From: Nipponacmea schrenckii
Taxonomy: Eukaryota > Mollusca > Gastropoda > Lottiidae
NCBI GenBank assembly: GCA_030562195.1
Contig: CM060202.1
Location: 6,200,001 to 6,264,000, forward strand
Direction: 5' to 3'
DNA length: 64,000 nucleotides
The notes beneath the pieces are model-generated. The model did no database searches, was not told where the DNA came from, and worked only from the letters and a program-made list of their open reading frames with translations. Both the position numbers and the translations under genes were made by a program. Positions 47,720 through 59,582 of this stretch are shown piece by piece; the first letter of the stretch is position 1, and the number at the start of each line of letters is the position of its first letter.

Positions 47720-49855
47720 ATGAAATTTAGATACCCATTTAAACTAGAAACGGGGGGCCTAGTTCCAAACACAGTACAGTTGGGTAAGACAATTGTTAAC
47801 CTAAGCCACAAATCGCTAACCCTAAACGACGAGAAACTCTTAGATAAGGGTCTAAAATTCATACCTTCTTCTTCGCCAAAGTCCCTAGCACCAGTTGCAA
47901 AATTTCAACGACTATTGAGATTGAGCTATTTTTACAGGAAAAGTCCTTCTCGGGGTCCTATTACCAAATTTGTAGAAAAATCAACTTTTACGCCCTGTGA
48001 TGGCCTTATGAATCAAGAAATTTTAAAAGTTTTCGATGAAATGAACAATGAAATATCTCATATACCTCTGGTACATGATAAATCGAATCTATCACACGCG
48101 GAGCGTACTGCTTTGAACTCCCTAAAAAATGACCAATCTATCATCATTAGAAAAAGTGATAAAGGTAGTTGCTGTGTCATACTCAATAGAGATGATTACA
48201 TTCAAGAAGCTGAAACCCAATTAGGTAATACTGAACATTACCAAATTTTGGCAAACCCTATCTATCATGAAACAGCTACTATGATATTAAATATTCTTTC
48301 AAAATTACTTGAACAAAACTTTATTAATGACAAACAATTTAATTATTTGAATCCCGACTCACAAATTAGACAGCGCCATTTATATACCTTACCTAAAATT
48401 CATAAAGATCCAGCTACTGAATGGTTTGTACCATATCAGATACCAAAAGGGCGGCCAATCATATCTGATTGTTCAAGTGAATCCTACCGGATCTCGGAAT
48501 ACATTGATCATTTTTTATTACCTTTGGCCTCAAAACATCCATCATATGTAAAAGATACCAATGATTTTGTTGCAAAAATCAAGCAGCTAAAAATACCAAA
48601 AAATGCCATTTTAATCTCCCTTGATGTTCAAAGCATGTACACTCGGATAGATAATGTTTCTGGTCTCCGCGCTGTAAGAAAGGCTTTTGACAGGTATCCT
48701 GACATCAGCCGCCCTGACACCGCGATATTAGACTTATTGGAAATATGTCTAAGCAGAAATGACTTCACCTTTAATGAAAAAGTATACCTTCAGATCTCTG
48801 GTACTGCCATGGGCAAACGATTTGCCCCTTCATACGCCAACATATTCATGGCAGAATGGGAAAGAGAAGTATCTCTTCTTTGTCCATTACTCCCAGATTT
48901 TTACGTCCGTTTCCTTGACGATATTTTCATAGTTTGGACACATACCATAGAAGAATTCTGGGAATATTTCGATATTCTCAATAATTACCACCCTTCAGTA
49001 AAACTAACAGCCAAAATCAGCGAAAACCGTATAGATTTCCTTGATACGACAGTATTCAAGGACAATGATTTTACTACTTCTGGGAAATTAGATATCAAGG
49101 TTTTCTTTAAGGAAACTGACACCCACCAACTTTTGTTCAAATCATCTTTTCATCCTAAACACACCTTTTCAGGGGTAATCAAATCCCAAATATTACGGTT
49201 CCACCGAATTTGTACGCGGGAAAAGGACTTTGAGGAGGCATGTGCAATTGTTTTCAAACAATTGCAGCAGCGGGGTTATGCGAAGCGGTTTTTACGCAAA
49301 ATAAAAAATTCCACCCTTTGCGAACTTAAGGCTAAAAACAATGCCCAGAATGTTGAAATCCTCGGTGTTTGTTCAAAACCCTGTCTGAAATCTTCTTGTC
49401 TAACTTGTCCCTTTTTCAACTCAACTCCCTTCTTTTTCAATACCTCTAATAATGCCAAATTTGCCATAGAAGAAAATCTAACTTGTGACAGCAGCAATAT
49501 CATCTACCTCATATCATGTACAGCTTGTCAAAAACAATATATTGGAGAAACAAAAAATAAATTGAGAACTCGATTCAATGGCCATAGATTTGATATAAAT
49601 CATAATTTGGATAAAACTGTGGCTAAACATTTCAACCAATCAGACCATCAAATAAATAATGCAAGAATCACCCCTATTGAACAAATTTATGAACAGACTG
49701 ATATTCCAACTAGAACTTTTCGACTGCTTAGAGAAAACTACTGGATAAATAAACTTAATACGATGAAACCCAATGGTTTAAATGTTCAAGTTGACTATCA
49801 GATAATTCCTTTTGTTATACTTTTCAGTAGTGCATCCTATCAAAGAACTGTATAA
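47720..49855 (+). CDS. Penelope-like retroelement protein: reverse transcriptase plus GIY-YIG endonuclease
   Basis: Uninterrupted 711-codon frame. RT landmarks in order: 'YTLPKIHKDP' (about residue 225), 'RPIISDCSS', motif A 'LISLDVQSMYT', motif B 'GTAMGKRFAPSYANIFM', motif C 'RFLDDIFIVW' and 'IDFLDTTV'. A Cys-rich linker 'CSKPCLKSSCLTC' leads to a GIY-YIG nuclease: 'IIYLISCTACQKQYIGETK', then R and H residues and 'RENYWINKLN'. This domain order defines endonuclease-bearing Penelope-like elements, which move by target-primed reverse transcription. The N-terminal part that usually precedes 'KFRYP' is missing on this strand but is found inverted in the array at 46638-47463. A TGA sits just before the ATG. 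The copy looks young (no internal stops) but 5'-rearranged. Confidence 0.95.
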   Translation: MKFRYPFKLETGGLVPNTVQLGKTIVNLSHKSLTLNDEKLLDKGLKFIPSSSPKSLAPVAKFQRLLRLSYFYRKSPSRGPITKFVEKSTFTPCDGLMNQEILKVFDEMNNEISHIPLVHDKSNLSHAERTALNSLKNDQSIIIRKSDKGSCCVILNRDDYIQEAETQLGNTEHYQILANPIYHETATMILNILSKLLEQNFINDKQFNYLNPDSQIRQRHLYTLPKIHKDPATEWFVPYQIPKGRPIISDCSSESYRISEYIDHFLLPLASKHPSYVKDTNDFVAKIKQLKIPKNAILISLDVQSMYTRIDNVSGLRAVRKAFDRYPDISRPDTAILDLLEICLSRNDFTFNEKVYLQISGTAMGKRFAPSYANIFMAEWEREVSLLCPLLPDFYVRFLDDIFIVWTHTIEEFWEYFDILNNYHPSVKLTAKISENRIDFLDTTVFKDNDFTTSGKLDIKVFFKETDTHQLLFKSSFHPKHTFSGVIKSQILRFHRICTREKDFEEACAIVFKQLQQRGYAKRFLRKIKNSTLCELKAKNNAQNVEILGVCSKPCLKSSCLTCPFFNSTPFFFNTSNNAKFAIEENLTCDSSNIIYLISCTACQKQYIGETKNKLRTRFNGHRFDINHNLDKTVAKHFNQSDHQINNARITPIEQIYEQTDIPTRTFRLLRENYWINKLNTMKPNGLNVQVDYQIIPFVILFSSASYQRTV

Positions 49856-51333
49856 ACGCCTCCAACACATTTTCCCTGATATTTTCCACAAAAAATTAAT
49901 TATTGCTTTTAAGCGTAATAGAAATTTAAGTGATATTTTAGTCCAGGGCAGACTAAAACCCATAATAGTATAATCATTATTTTCCTCTTATTTTAGATTT
50001 GAATATAAGCAGATGCTGGTTACAGTTTTCCATAAATTGCAATGTATCAATCAGTTTCAGAAAATCTTCTCCTCGGCCTGTGCTTTCGTAATTTCAATTA
50101 TATATTGTTTTTACAACCACTTCCACATAGCGGATAATTCTAGACAGCCTGATCTACAGGCTAAAATTTCTACGTCAGCTTTGAGAGAATCAAATAATAA
50201 ATCTTTATGAGAAATCCAGTTTATATCCAGAATTAAGCTTCCTTGGAATCTTCTTACTACAAAATAACATAAGGAGAAATAGTTAAATGAAAATGATGAA
50301 AAGATTTGAGTACTAAAATGATACAAATAACAAAAATATATTTTTTTTAAAACAATATTTTATTTCGTATAGAAAAAGGATCGGAGAACGATAGATGCCT
50401 ATATCGCTCTGCGCAACAAAAATAGATGTAAATGTATATATATAAATGGCACATGGTAGAAGTACAGTGTACGTTGGAATCTACTGACTACTAAGGCCAA
50501 TGCAAGTATAAGTTACATGATAAAAGACGAACAGGGTTAGTAGAAAAATAAAAATAATATGAAATTTAAGATGATATATAAAAATGATATCAACAGTGGT
50601 ATATAACAGTTTAGAAGATAAATGTGTCATATATTATAAAGATAATGTAACAATGAGTGAACGATATAATAAAATGTTATCTGTATAGCATCAGTTATAC
50701 TTCTTTTTAAAAGACGTAATTCTAAGATATTTTTGAATTGTTCACTTTTGAACGTTGAAAGAGTTTTAGTTGAAATTGAAGATTGTAAACATTGGTAATT
50801 CATATACAAATCCGGAGATTCAGAATGTTGTATGCCAGTATACAACTGTTATTCAAAATATAATTCTATGTTCAAGAGTGTGTTGCCAATTCAGTTGAAA
50901 TACAAGTCTATCGATCTTCCATCATGGTCTTCCATCATGGTCCGCGTTAAGATTACCTCGCGCTACTCGTTTTCTTGAAATGTAACTATTTTAGTTCATG
51001 GAACGTAATCTAGATTAGACAAAATGAAAATATGATACTCGTTTTAAAATTGTAGGTTGATTTTTATTTGAAACTTAAGAAGGTAGATTACCCGTGTCCA
51101 AGATGATCTATTGTTAGCCTACACCTAGTCATACTGCTTCAGAGACATTTTCTAAGTTTTTATCATTCATGAAAAGAGTCAAATCGTTATCACAGTAGTT
51201 TCAGTTTGTATTGCTGTGAATACGTTTACATGATGTTAATTGGTTAGCTAAAAATGTCCCACGTCTGAGACTGAAGTGATTGGCCAAACTACTGGCGGTT
51301 ATATGTTCCTTTATTTTTTCCAAAAAAAAATAT
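49856..51333. other. Penelope 3' flank and intergenic sequence
   Basis: The first part is probably the 3' untranslated end of the Penelope-like element, of unknown length. No gene or ordered repeat was recognised in the rest. Confidence 0.4.
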
Positions 51334-51690
51334 TTACTCGGTCGTGTGTACACTTGCTTGTGAAACACGATAATTTTTTTTCATCGGATTTTGATTAAAC
51401 TCGTGTACTAACGTATATTGATTAGATGGTGTCCCCCCATTAGTTAGAATTTTCAAAGGTGCCAGAGGTCGGTTGAGTCGATCTTGAACTACTGCCTTCA
51501 GCTGACCAAAAAAGGCGACCTCTTGTCGGTCTGGTAAGAGGGTAAACACTACAGGGGAGGAGTTGGAACCAACTTTCGCATGAATGATGTAAACTTGATC
51601 CCATAAACCTGGACATGCTGTGAAAGAGCCATCCATGGGACGCCTATCTGTTGTCTCTGACCACTTGTCTTCAACTAATACTTCTGACAT
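51334..51690 (-). pseudogene. MULE-type transposase fragment
   Basis: A 118-codon frame with 'MDGSFTACPGLWDQVYIIH' and 'SPVVFTLLPDRQEVAFFGQL', the block around the first catalytic Asp of Mutator-like (MULE) transposases. The remaining catalytic region and the usual N-terminal zinc domain are absent, so it is a relic or one exon of a larger element. The assignment rests on motif memory only. Confidence 0.6.
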
Positions 51691-54529
51691 TGAAATTGGT
51701 AGGGAGGGAATGGTCTTGCGACGATAATGGTTATTTCGGATAATTAAACCACATTGTAATACATAATTTTATTTTCTCTCAATTTTGAGTTCCTATTCCT
51801 ACTCAATAACTTAATCTAATTAGGACAATTAACCATGTCTAACAATTGAGACCACTGGTAGATATATAAATGTTTTTGTAAACAATGAATACAAATTTTC
51901 TCATATTAAAACACATCATAAATTTATGCATGTAGTAATTTATGCATGTAGTAATTTCTGAAATATCCAAGGTTATTATTGGTACCAGTAATTACTAATC
52001 TTTTAATTTTTCTAAACATGTTTACTTATTAAATTTAGTGGTTGAATTTAGCCTACAATCACAAAACAAAACAAGCCGATACATATTCACAATGTTTTAG
52101 TCCTCAAAGAGCATGTAATACCTTAGCTATATCAAGACACCTTTCTGTTACGGAAATAAGTAAATGGAGGAATTTGTATCTAGCGATTATACTGCAGCCA
52201 ATCAATTTGCTTCATTAACAAGAATCTGAAACAAGAACGGTGGCTAATGCAACCAAGTTCTCAGATGCAGTTCGTATTAACATAATTGTGAAGTCAACTC
52301 GTTCTAATTCAAAGAGTTGCAATTCCTATGTTTTCAAGCTAGATTTAAGAGTTTTGTATCTTTAATGTAGATATGATTTCACCAAGGTGACACGGCCTAA
52401 TGTTAATAACAGTGTTGATATGTCATGACATAATGTGTCAAATAAAACATGTCAATTATCAACTATCAACCTTCTTTGTTATTATTTTTATTATAACAAT
52501 AACAATTTGCAATAGTTTCCCAATTAAGGATATCAAACTCCTATCATCCATATTCAATTATCGCAACAATACAAGTGCGTTGTTGAATAATATGACAGTT
52601 TAATGGAATTTTAGTTTCATTCAACAGCATTGGTCAAACTTTTACCAACGCATCCAGTGAAGTTAAAGAGGCCTCAGAACATATTTGGCTATGTTGCAAC
52701 CCTACAAGACATAAGTATAACCACGAATTTCCTTTGAATGTGATAAGATAACGTGTCATGGTACAGTATCGGATAATATAGTATGTATCTTAGTTGAACC
52801 GAAGTCACAATATAATATTACATTACGTATAGGTTGTGTCAGTTCATCTACCGGTACCTCGCAACATTATACGTTACTGAGTATTACTGTCACTTGATAA
52901 ATTACCGTTAAATACCAAAAGTAAAGATTCTCAGCCAAAGAGACATCAAAATTTACCATTCATTACAGAGATTTTCAGCTTTGAGGGGAATTTCGAGGGT
53001 TGAAAAATGAGCTGGTTCGAGCTTATAGTTGCGTATTAACGAATGGTTCTTCATATAAGGTTTAAGGCTCTACAAACATTGAACTATAATGAAATGCATG
53101 TATAAATTCTTTACTAGGTTGGTCGAAATGACAAATTGCATTGAATCGAGCAAATTAAAATGTATGAATGGATATCTGAGATTTGTAAACACAACATTAT
53201 GTGAGAATCTTATTTCACCTGCCCTATGATTATATAATTATTTTAATACAAGATCATATTTACATACGTTTTTAAGATTGAGAGTTTAGTATAAAGGGGA
53301 TCAACAATCTTAGTTTTTAAAGTACCGATACTTAAATCTTTTTCAAGTGGCTCTCATTATAAATTCACCAGTATAAACGTCATCATTTACAAGTTGTTTT
53401 CAAATTATTTTATCATTCAGTTGGTCGTTACATCCATGGGACAATCTAACAGTAATTCTCTGTATAAAGGGAATTTTAGAAGTAAGTGAAACTCGTCTTC
53501 GTCAAACTTTTTATTACATATATATACAAACTCTGATTTCCACATCTAAAACTATAACACTCAATAACAAATTCTGTTCATCAAAATGTGTATTTACACA
53601 GATATGAAGGAAATAATAGACTGTACACGAATTAAGAAGAATTTCGTCGATCAAGGCTTGTATGGTAGTAACAAGTAACGTTTAGTTGATGAGCGAAACG
53701 AAATACTTCTATCACAGATTTTTTCTTTGGATAGTTTAAGGTCCAGACGACCTTTTTTTCTTAGGAAACTGTTCTTTATAATAAATGTTCGTAAACACTA
53801 ATTTTACATCAAAAAATAAAATCTTTTTCTTTTCTATGCAAGATATAACAAGTGGTTGCCTTGCAAGATGCGCTACTAAAAATCTAACTTGTCGAATATA
53901 ATATAAGTGTATTATTTAATTGAGACGAAAACTGTAGTCAAGGGCAATAACTCAAATCTCCGAATAATCGTCAAATTCAAATTTGACAAAGATTTTTGAA
54001 ATAAAGGACATCACCCAAAGTTAATTAAAAAATGGATGAAAACTATAGAATCTTTTATTGTGCACAAATTTTGACGAGTTTTATACTAGGAAAAAGAGGC
54101 AATATCTCAAAAACCGTTCCTTGAAATACCGTTTATATCCATCTTACCAAAGATCTCATCAATATAAATTATCACACCTGTTTTCATTCAATCCAGATTA
54201 ATACTGTAGTCTCTATCACGTTCAAAGGCAATTACGGAATGACGGATAGGGGTGACACTTTCACAAATGCTTTTTATCAGACAGAAACTATTTATTACAA
54301 AGTGGACCATAACCACTCTCATCAACTACAATGCAAAATATCACAGTTAAAAATTTAATAAATTAATAAATATTGAAATGCTGAAAATAAGTGGCACTGA
54401 TACAAATCTTATAACATATAAATTAGCAAATAAATAACGCAGACATAGAGATAATTTATACTTCTGAAAATATCTGAAACAGATTACATATTGCATTGTA
54501 CTCATACTTCTAGAAATCTGCATCTCAAG
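51691..54529. other. intergenic; one scrap of the 160-bp element family
   Basis: At 53925-54245 the words 'gtcaagggcaataactcaaa', 'atggatgaaaactatag' and 'attatcacacctgttttcat' recall the 160-bp tandem units. No coding exon was found. Confidence 0.45.
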
Positions 54530-55378
54530 ATGTGTCATGAAAGTTAAGTTGAACAACCCAGTTCCAGATGTGTCATGAAAGTTAAGCTGAACAACCCAGT
54601 TCCAGATTTGTCATGAAAGTTAGGCTGAAAAACCCAGTTCCAGATGTGTCACGAAAGTTAAGTTGAACAACCCAGTTCCAGATGTGTCATGAAAGTTAAG
54701 CTGAACAACCCAGTTCCAGATTTGTCATGAAAGTTAGGCTGAAAAACCCAGTTCCAGATGTGTCACAAAAGTTAAGTTGAACAACCCAGTTCCAGATGTG
54801 TCATGAAAGTTAAGTTGAACAACCCAGTTCCAGATGTTTCATTGAAGTTAACTTGAACAACCTAGTTCCAGATGTGTCATGAAAGTTAAGTTGAACAACC
54901 CAGTTCCAGATGTGTCAGGAAAGTTAAGTTGAACAACCCAGTTCCAGATGTTTCATTGAAGTTAACTTGAACAACCTAGTTCCAGATGTGTCATGAAAGT
55001 TAAGTTGAACAACCCAGTTCCAGATGTGTCAGGAAAGTTAAGTTGAACAACCCAGTTCCAGATGTGTCAGGAAAGTTAAGTTGAACAACCCAGTTCCAGA
55101 TGTGTCATGAAAGTTAAGTTGAACAACCCAGTTCCAGATGTGTCATGAAAGTTAAGTTGAACAACTCAGTTCCAGATGTGTCATGAAAGTGAAGTTGAAC
55201 AACCCAGTTCCAGATGTGTCATGAAAGTTAAGCTGAACAACCCAGTTCCAGGTGTGTCATGAGAGTTCAGCTGAACAACCCAGTTCCAGATGTTTCATGG
55301 AAGTTAAGCTGAACAGCCCAGTTCCAGATGTGTCATGAAAGTTAAGTTGAACAACTCAGTTCCAGATGTTTCAGAAAA
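54530..55378. repeat. minisatellite, 38-bp unit, about 22 copies
   Basis: The unit contains 'gttccagatgtgtcatgaaa' and 'gttaagttgaacaaccca'. Variants recur in blocks (for example 'tttgtcatgaaagttaggct' at 54608 and 54720, and 'gtttcattgaagttaacttg' at two places), which shows that multi-unit segments were duplicated. It ends about 215 bp downstream of the ankyrin gene's stop codon, on its 3' side. Confidence 0.95.
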
Positions 55379-55593
55379 GTGTTAAAACCATACTTAGCTA
55401 GCAGAACCAATTCTAAATATATGCATTGTTTTGGTTGAAGAAAAGCCACAAAACTAAAGATAAATATAAAAATGATTTACAATATTCAATTTGCCTGAAA
55501 TAATGCTGTTTGAAATAAGCATACACTCTTGTTCAATTGTTCATGTACAATTACTTTTAAAATTTAAAGTAAAAGGCAAAAAGAGATCCAAGG

Positions 55594-58500
55594 CTATAAA
55601 AAGGACTTCTGTAATAATTCTATCATGTCTTCTTCATCATTCAACAAGGCTTCATCCAAAACTGATTTCTGATCATTGTTAATGATTGACTTATCTGCCC
55701 CTGATTTCAGTAACAATTTCAATATGTCCTCATTTCTGTTACTGTAAGCATACCACAACGCGGTCCAGCCATCATTATCTTGCTGATTTAAATCACATTT
55801 ATTCTGTAAGGATTAAAAGAATATTTTGAGTCTGAAAAAGGATTTCTTAAAGCCGAAGTCTTTCATACTCATATGGAATAATATATTGGTATAAAATGTT
55901 ATGTAAAATTAAAGCATTTTGAGTCATTTTGAACCCAAAAACATGTGTTATTTAAAGAACTATGATATGCATTCTGTTTTAGAGTTAAAGTTTCTACAAT
56001 TCAGAGTACAATAACAATCTGTGCTTTGTAACCAAATAGTTCAGTTTGATTAATTTATCAGACGAAGAATTACATGAATAGGTAACTAGATTTATGACCC
56101 ACCTATCAGAAAACAAACCAGAAGACACAATTTTGGATAAATTTGGACAAAACATAATGACAATTGTGTAGTGTTAACCCTTTGAACCCTGAGTGTAATT
56201 TAGAAAGAACGTCATATACCCTGACCTCCAAGCAATATTTCTTAATTTGTATGACGTTAAGGTTGTATGACGTCACTTGACAACAGCCGGTTTACCGGCT
56301 CATAGGGTATATATCATATAAGGATAAGCCGGTATACCAGCTTATAGGGTTGAAAGGGTTAACTAAGAATAATAAACTTCAAAATTACTCCAGTATATTT
56401 AGTTATACCCTCTTTCTAGCTTGTGAACACTCTAGAACAATTTACCTTTATCAAAACTTTTACAGCCTCTTTATTTTCATGGGAGACAGCTGTTAACAGG
56501 GGAGATAAGCCTGAACTAGGACAGACATAGTTTAATTCGGCTCCTCCTGTAACTAAAGCATCAATAACATGACCACTACTCTCTTTACAAGCTACCTGTA
56601 GTGGACTTTCACCACTCTTATTTCGACAGTTGACCTCAATATTTCCTTTAAAAATAAAACAATGAACTAAAGAATACATGCAAAATATTGAGCAGTAATT
56701 GTCTGTTATTAAGTTTGAACTACTAATGGATTTTAAAGACATTTTCTTTGGTTTTGAAGTGTATCAATAACACAGATAGCCTGAATTTGCTTCTTTCTTT
56801 TTTTTCTATCAGATGTCTTTGGGTCCTGCAATTCCAATAAAGATAACAGACAGTTGACATAACATTTGAATGATGCAAATCATATCAATGATATATAAAA
56901 AATAACCTCTCAACAACTCCTTTAAAGTTGGTTTCCCTTATTTTCATATACATACATGTATATACATATAACATAATTGGACCGGTAATACTTATATCAA
57001 TAGCAAGTACAGATGTTCTAATGACTAAGAAAAATACCAGATGGTCCCAAAATTAGGCTATTTATGACGTGATTTCCCTCGGTAGGGTACTACCATAGGT
57101 ATGAACGTCAAGTCTCAAATGTCGTTCAAATGTCATAAAGTAAGCTTAATTTGGCTCTAATTAATGAGGGAAACTAACTTTAACAGTAATATTTGACAAA
57201 CATATTTAAATTAAAGGAGTAGTAGAACCATTATAGTATGTGTATGTCTATTACCTCGACTTCTAAATGTCATTTAAAGATTATAACATATTTACCATTT
57301 ATTAAGGCTCTAACTAAAGGTAATGAATCCTTTATTATAGCTGAGAATATTGGTGCTTCACCATTAGATAGAGGTTGACATCCATCTACACCTAGCTCTA
57401 ATAATTTATCTACTACCTATGTAAAACAAAAAGAAACTTATTTTTATAGAAAATTAAAGAGTTAAGGAATCTTTCTCTTTAGAGAAACCTTATTTTGCTC
57501 CGACGCGTTTCGTACAATTTGTACTCTTCAGGGAGACTGTTGCTACTGGGCCGCATTCCTTTATATCCTATAGTGGATGGAGGCGCTTCATGGTGGACCT
57601 CAGTGAAAGCGCTACTGTTGCTTGGTTGCCAAGATGTTAAAACAATGGCGTGGAGGCGTGCCATTGTGTTTCCAATCAAGCAATCTCATTTATCTCATTA
57701 CCTGCAAATCATGCAATAAACAATACACAGGAGAAACTAAAAGAAGTCTCACTGTGAGAATTACTGAACATTTAGTGGATATCAGATTACGTCGGGAAAA
57801 ACGTGTCGGGAAACATTTTGATTTACGTGGTCACTCACACAAAGATTTTAGTGTGCAAGTCTTGTCCTTTATACCTAGGAATCCCGATTTGGGAACGACC
57901 ACAGACGCACTTTGGAATTGGACTGGATTCATTAACTTAAGTCCATGGCATGGAAGGGCATCCATGAATTTTATTAGTAGGGTCACTTCACTGGCCCTTA
58001 TCTTTATTTTTATAGAAGAATGACGTGAACGACAATGACCAAATATAATGTCATATGACCAGGACTGTAGCAAGCACAAGTCAATACCTTAAATATTTCT
58101 CATCTGAGATTTTGAATGGTTTTCAATTTATTAAGAGGTTGACATGTGATGTGTTGTCTTAAAACAACAGAGCACTTCGTGTACTCGAAATTGAGACATC
58201 AGCTTATAAATTAATATAAAAAAATCTAGCAAAAACTTTATGAACGATTGTCCCTGAAGGTACCTAACAATCTTTATTAGTTATCCCTGAGACTAAATTT
58301 AGGTATATTTTTGCCTGTGATTCCTTTGATGATACTTACTGAGACTTGTTTTTTTTTAACAGCCATTTCAAATGGTACAGAACTGTTTTCATCGTGATAC
58401 TGAAAATCACAACCTTTCTCTAACAATATCAAGGAGATTTCTTCATGGCCTGCATAGAAACATTTCAAAATATAAAATTAAACTGAGAAAAAAATTTCAT

Positions 58501-58906
58501 TCTTGTTGAATTACAATAATCACAGACATACTTTAATATACAAAACTAGAAATCCATTGAATCTATAGAAAACTTGGTAACTAATGGAATAAGAATCATC
58601 ACCTGCCTCCAAAATATTCTTTTGAGGTCAATCTTAGACTTGAAAAAGAAAAAGAACTTCACAATATAAAAGCACAATTTATATAAACAACATTAGCTTT
58701 AGGGCCTACAGGTAGGCTAAGGTCAATATAAACTTACAATATTGTATAATTTATTTTTTTTTCTTACCCAATTCAACAGCTAACTGTAAGGGTGTCCAAG
58801 CATAAAACAAAACATTAATGTTGACACCATTATTCAGTAGCTCTTTAACTTTCTCTTGATCATTTGCTCTTATTGCCATGTGTAATTCTTCTCCCTTGGT
58901 CGACAT
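55594..58906 (-). CDS. ankyrin-repeat protein (5 coding exons)
   Basis: Complete model of 259 aa: exons 58768-58906 (ATG at 58904-58906), 58340-58449, 57296-57416, 56446-56645 and 55594-55803 (stop TAG). Borders are GT-AG and phases 1, 0, 1, 0 agree, totalling 780 nt. About six ankyrin repeats fill nearly the whole protein, shown by 'AWTPLQLAVELG', 'SGESPLQVACKESSG', 'GLSPLLTAVSHENKEAVKVL' and 'DGWTALWYAYSNRNEDILK', each followed by a 'LLxxGAD'-type turn. No SOCS box, death domain or membrane segment is visible, so it is probably a soluble protein-binding scaffold of unknown partner. Intron 2 contains a Penelope-like scrap with a sense-strand hammerhead ribozyme; intron 3 contains a family B MITE. 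Confidence 0.92.
56174..56362. mobile_element. piggyBac-like MITE with TTAA duplication
   Basis: TTAA then CCCTTTGAACCCT on the left, and AGGGTTGAAAGGG then TTAA on the right: 13-bp inverted ends with one mismatch, flanked by TTAA. TTAA targets and CCC-starting ends are the piggyBac hallmark. The 181-bp interior has palindromes AGCCGGTTTACCGGCT and AAGCCGGTATACCAGCTT. A decayed relative may lie at 21967-22070. It lies in the last ankyrin-gene intron. Confidence 0.75.
56931..57184. mobile_element. MITE family B copy 2, short form
   Basis: The left end TTTAAAGTTGGTTTCCCTTA and the reverse complement of the right end (TTAAAGTTAGTTTCCCTC) form inverted ends. The interior matches the outer parts of 4004-4649 ('gatttccctcggtagggtac', 'tcaaatgtcgttcaaatgtc'). 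Its left arm carries an extra 'catatacatacatgtatata' run. It lies in ankyrin intron 3. Confidence 0.7.
57488..58200 (+). mobile_element. Penelope-like element fragment in ankyrin intron 2
   Basis: It includes a degenerate GIY-YIG endonuclease region from about 57660 ('NLIYLITCKSCNKQYTGETK', then 'RITEHLVDIRLRR'). This shows the same IYLI-C-C-YxGET pattern as 49500-49580 but from a different lineage. The RT part is gone. The 5' end carries the hammerhead motif on the opposite strand. The limits are estimated from the loss of similarity. Confidence 0.75.
57498..57535 (-). ncRNA. hammerhead ribozyme, canonical core, intronic and sense to the ankyrin gene
   Basis: Minus strand: stem I CUCC/GGAG, core CUGAAGA, stem II GUAC/GUAC with loop AAAUU, GAAA, self-complementary helix III ACGCGU, and cleavage triplet GUC. 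All invariant hammerhead positions are present. The predicted cut is between 57502 and 57501. It is read in the same direction as the ankyrin pre-mRNA, ending 81 nt before the exon 3 border. The short helix III suggests folding as a dimer or weak activity as a monomer. Confidence 0.75.
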
Positions 58907-59582
58907 TCTGGAGAGCTCACCACTAAAATCAACACAACCTTACTAAAATAGATAGAAAAGACATTGTAATAATAACCTACAGACTATAATAAGACAGACT
59001 AAAATAATGTAAGATAAATCATTAAAAAACAATTAATCACAATTCACTACATCCACAATGTGACAGTTACATAACACACACACTGCTGCGTTATGTAGGC
59101 CCATGCAACAAGATACTGAGAAAGAGAATGCAGAAGGTGCAGGAATGTTTTCGAATTACACTGATAATTCAGAGCTCTAAATTAAACATCAAATAATATT
59201 TGAAAAAATTTTAAAACTTTTTTGTAAAAATCAATTCAAGAAACATTGTAGTAATGTATGCCTTCTACTGACTGGTAGTCAGAGAAGAGAAGAATATTAT
59301 TTATTCCTGAGCAAAGTACCAGTAAAACAAAAACTTAATTTTAATTTATGTTTCATTATTTTTCATAAGAATTGAAACCAAAGAGCAGGCCTGAACACTG
59401 CTGGTTTTAGAATCTCTTTGAGTTTGAGTTGATAAATGTAGGTCCACGGTAGGCCCTACGGTATAAACAGAAGCAGCTGCAGCAGACCTTACGTCTTCAA
59501 AATAAAGCCATCCTCAAACAGAAACAGCACGATTTTTACGTTGGGTTTGTTTATGTTTATATATAGGGCCTACTGTTCTTAC

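Noticed and set aside
53685..53700. Hammerhead-like TTGATGAGCGAAAC
   Set aside because: There is no room for stem II between the core halves, and the first core base is U rather than C.
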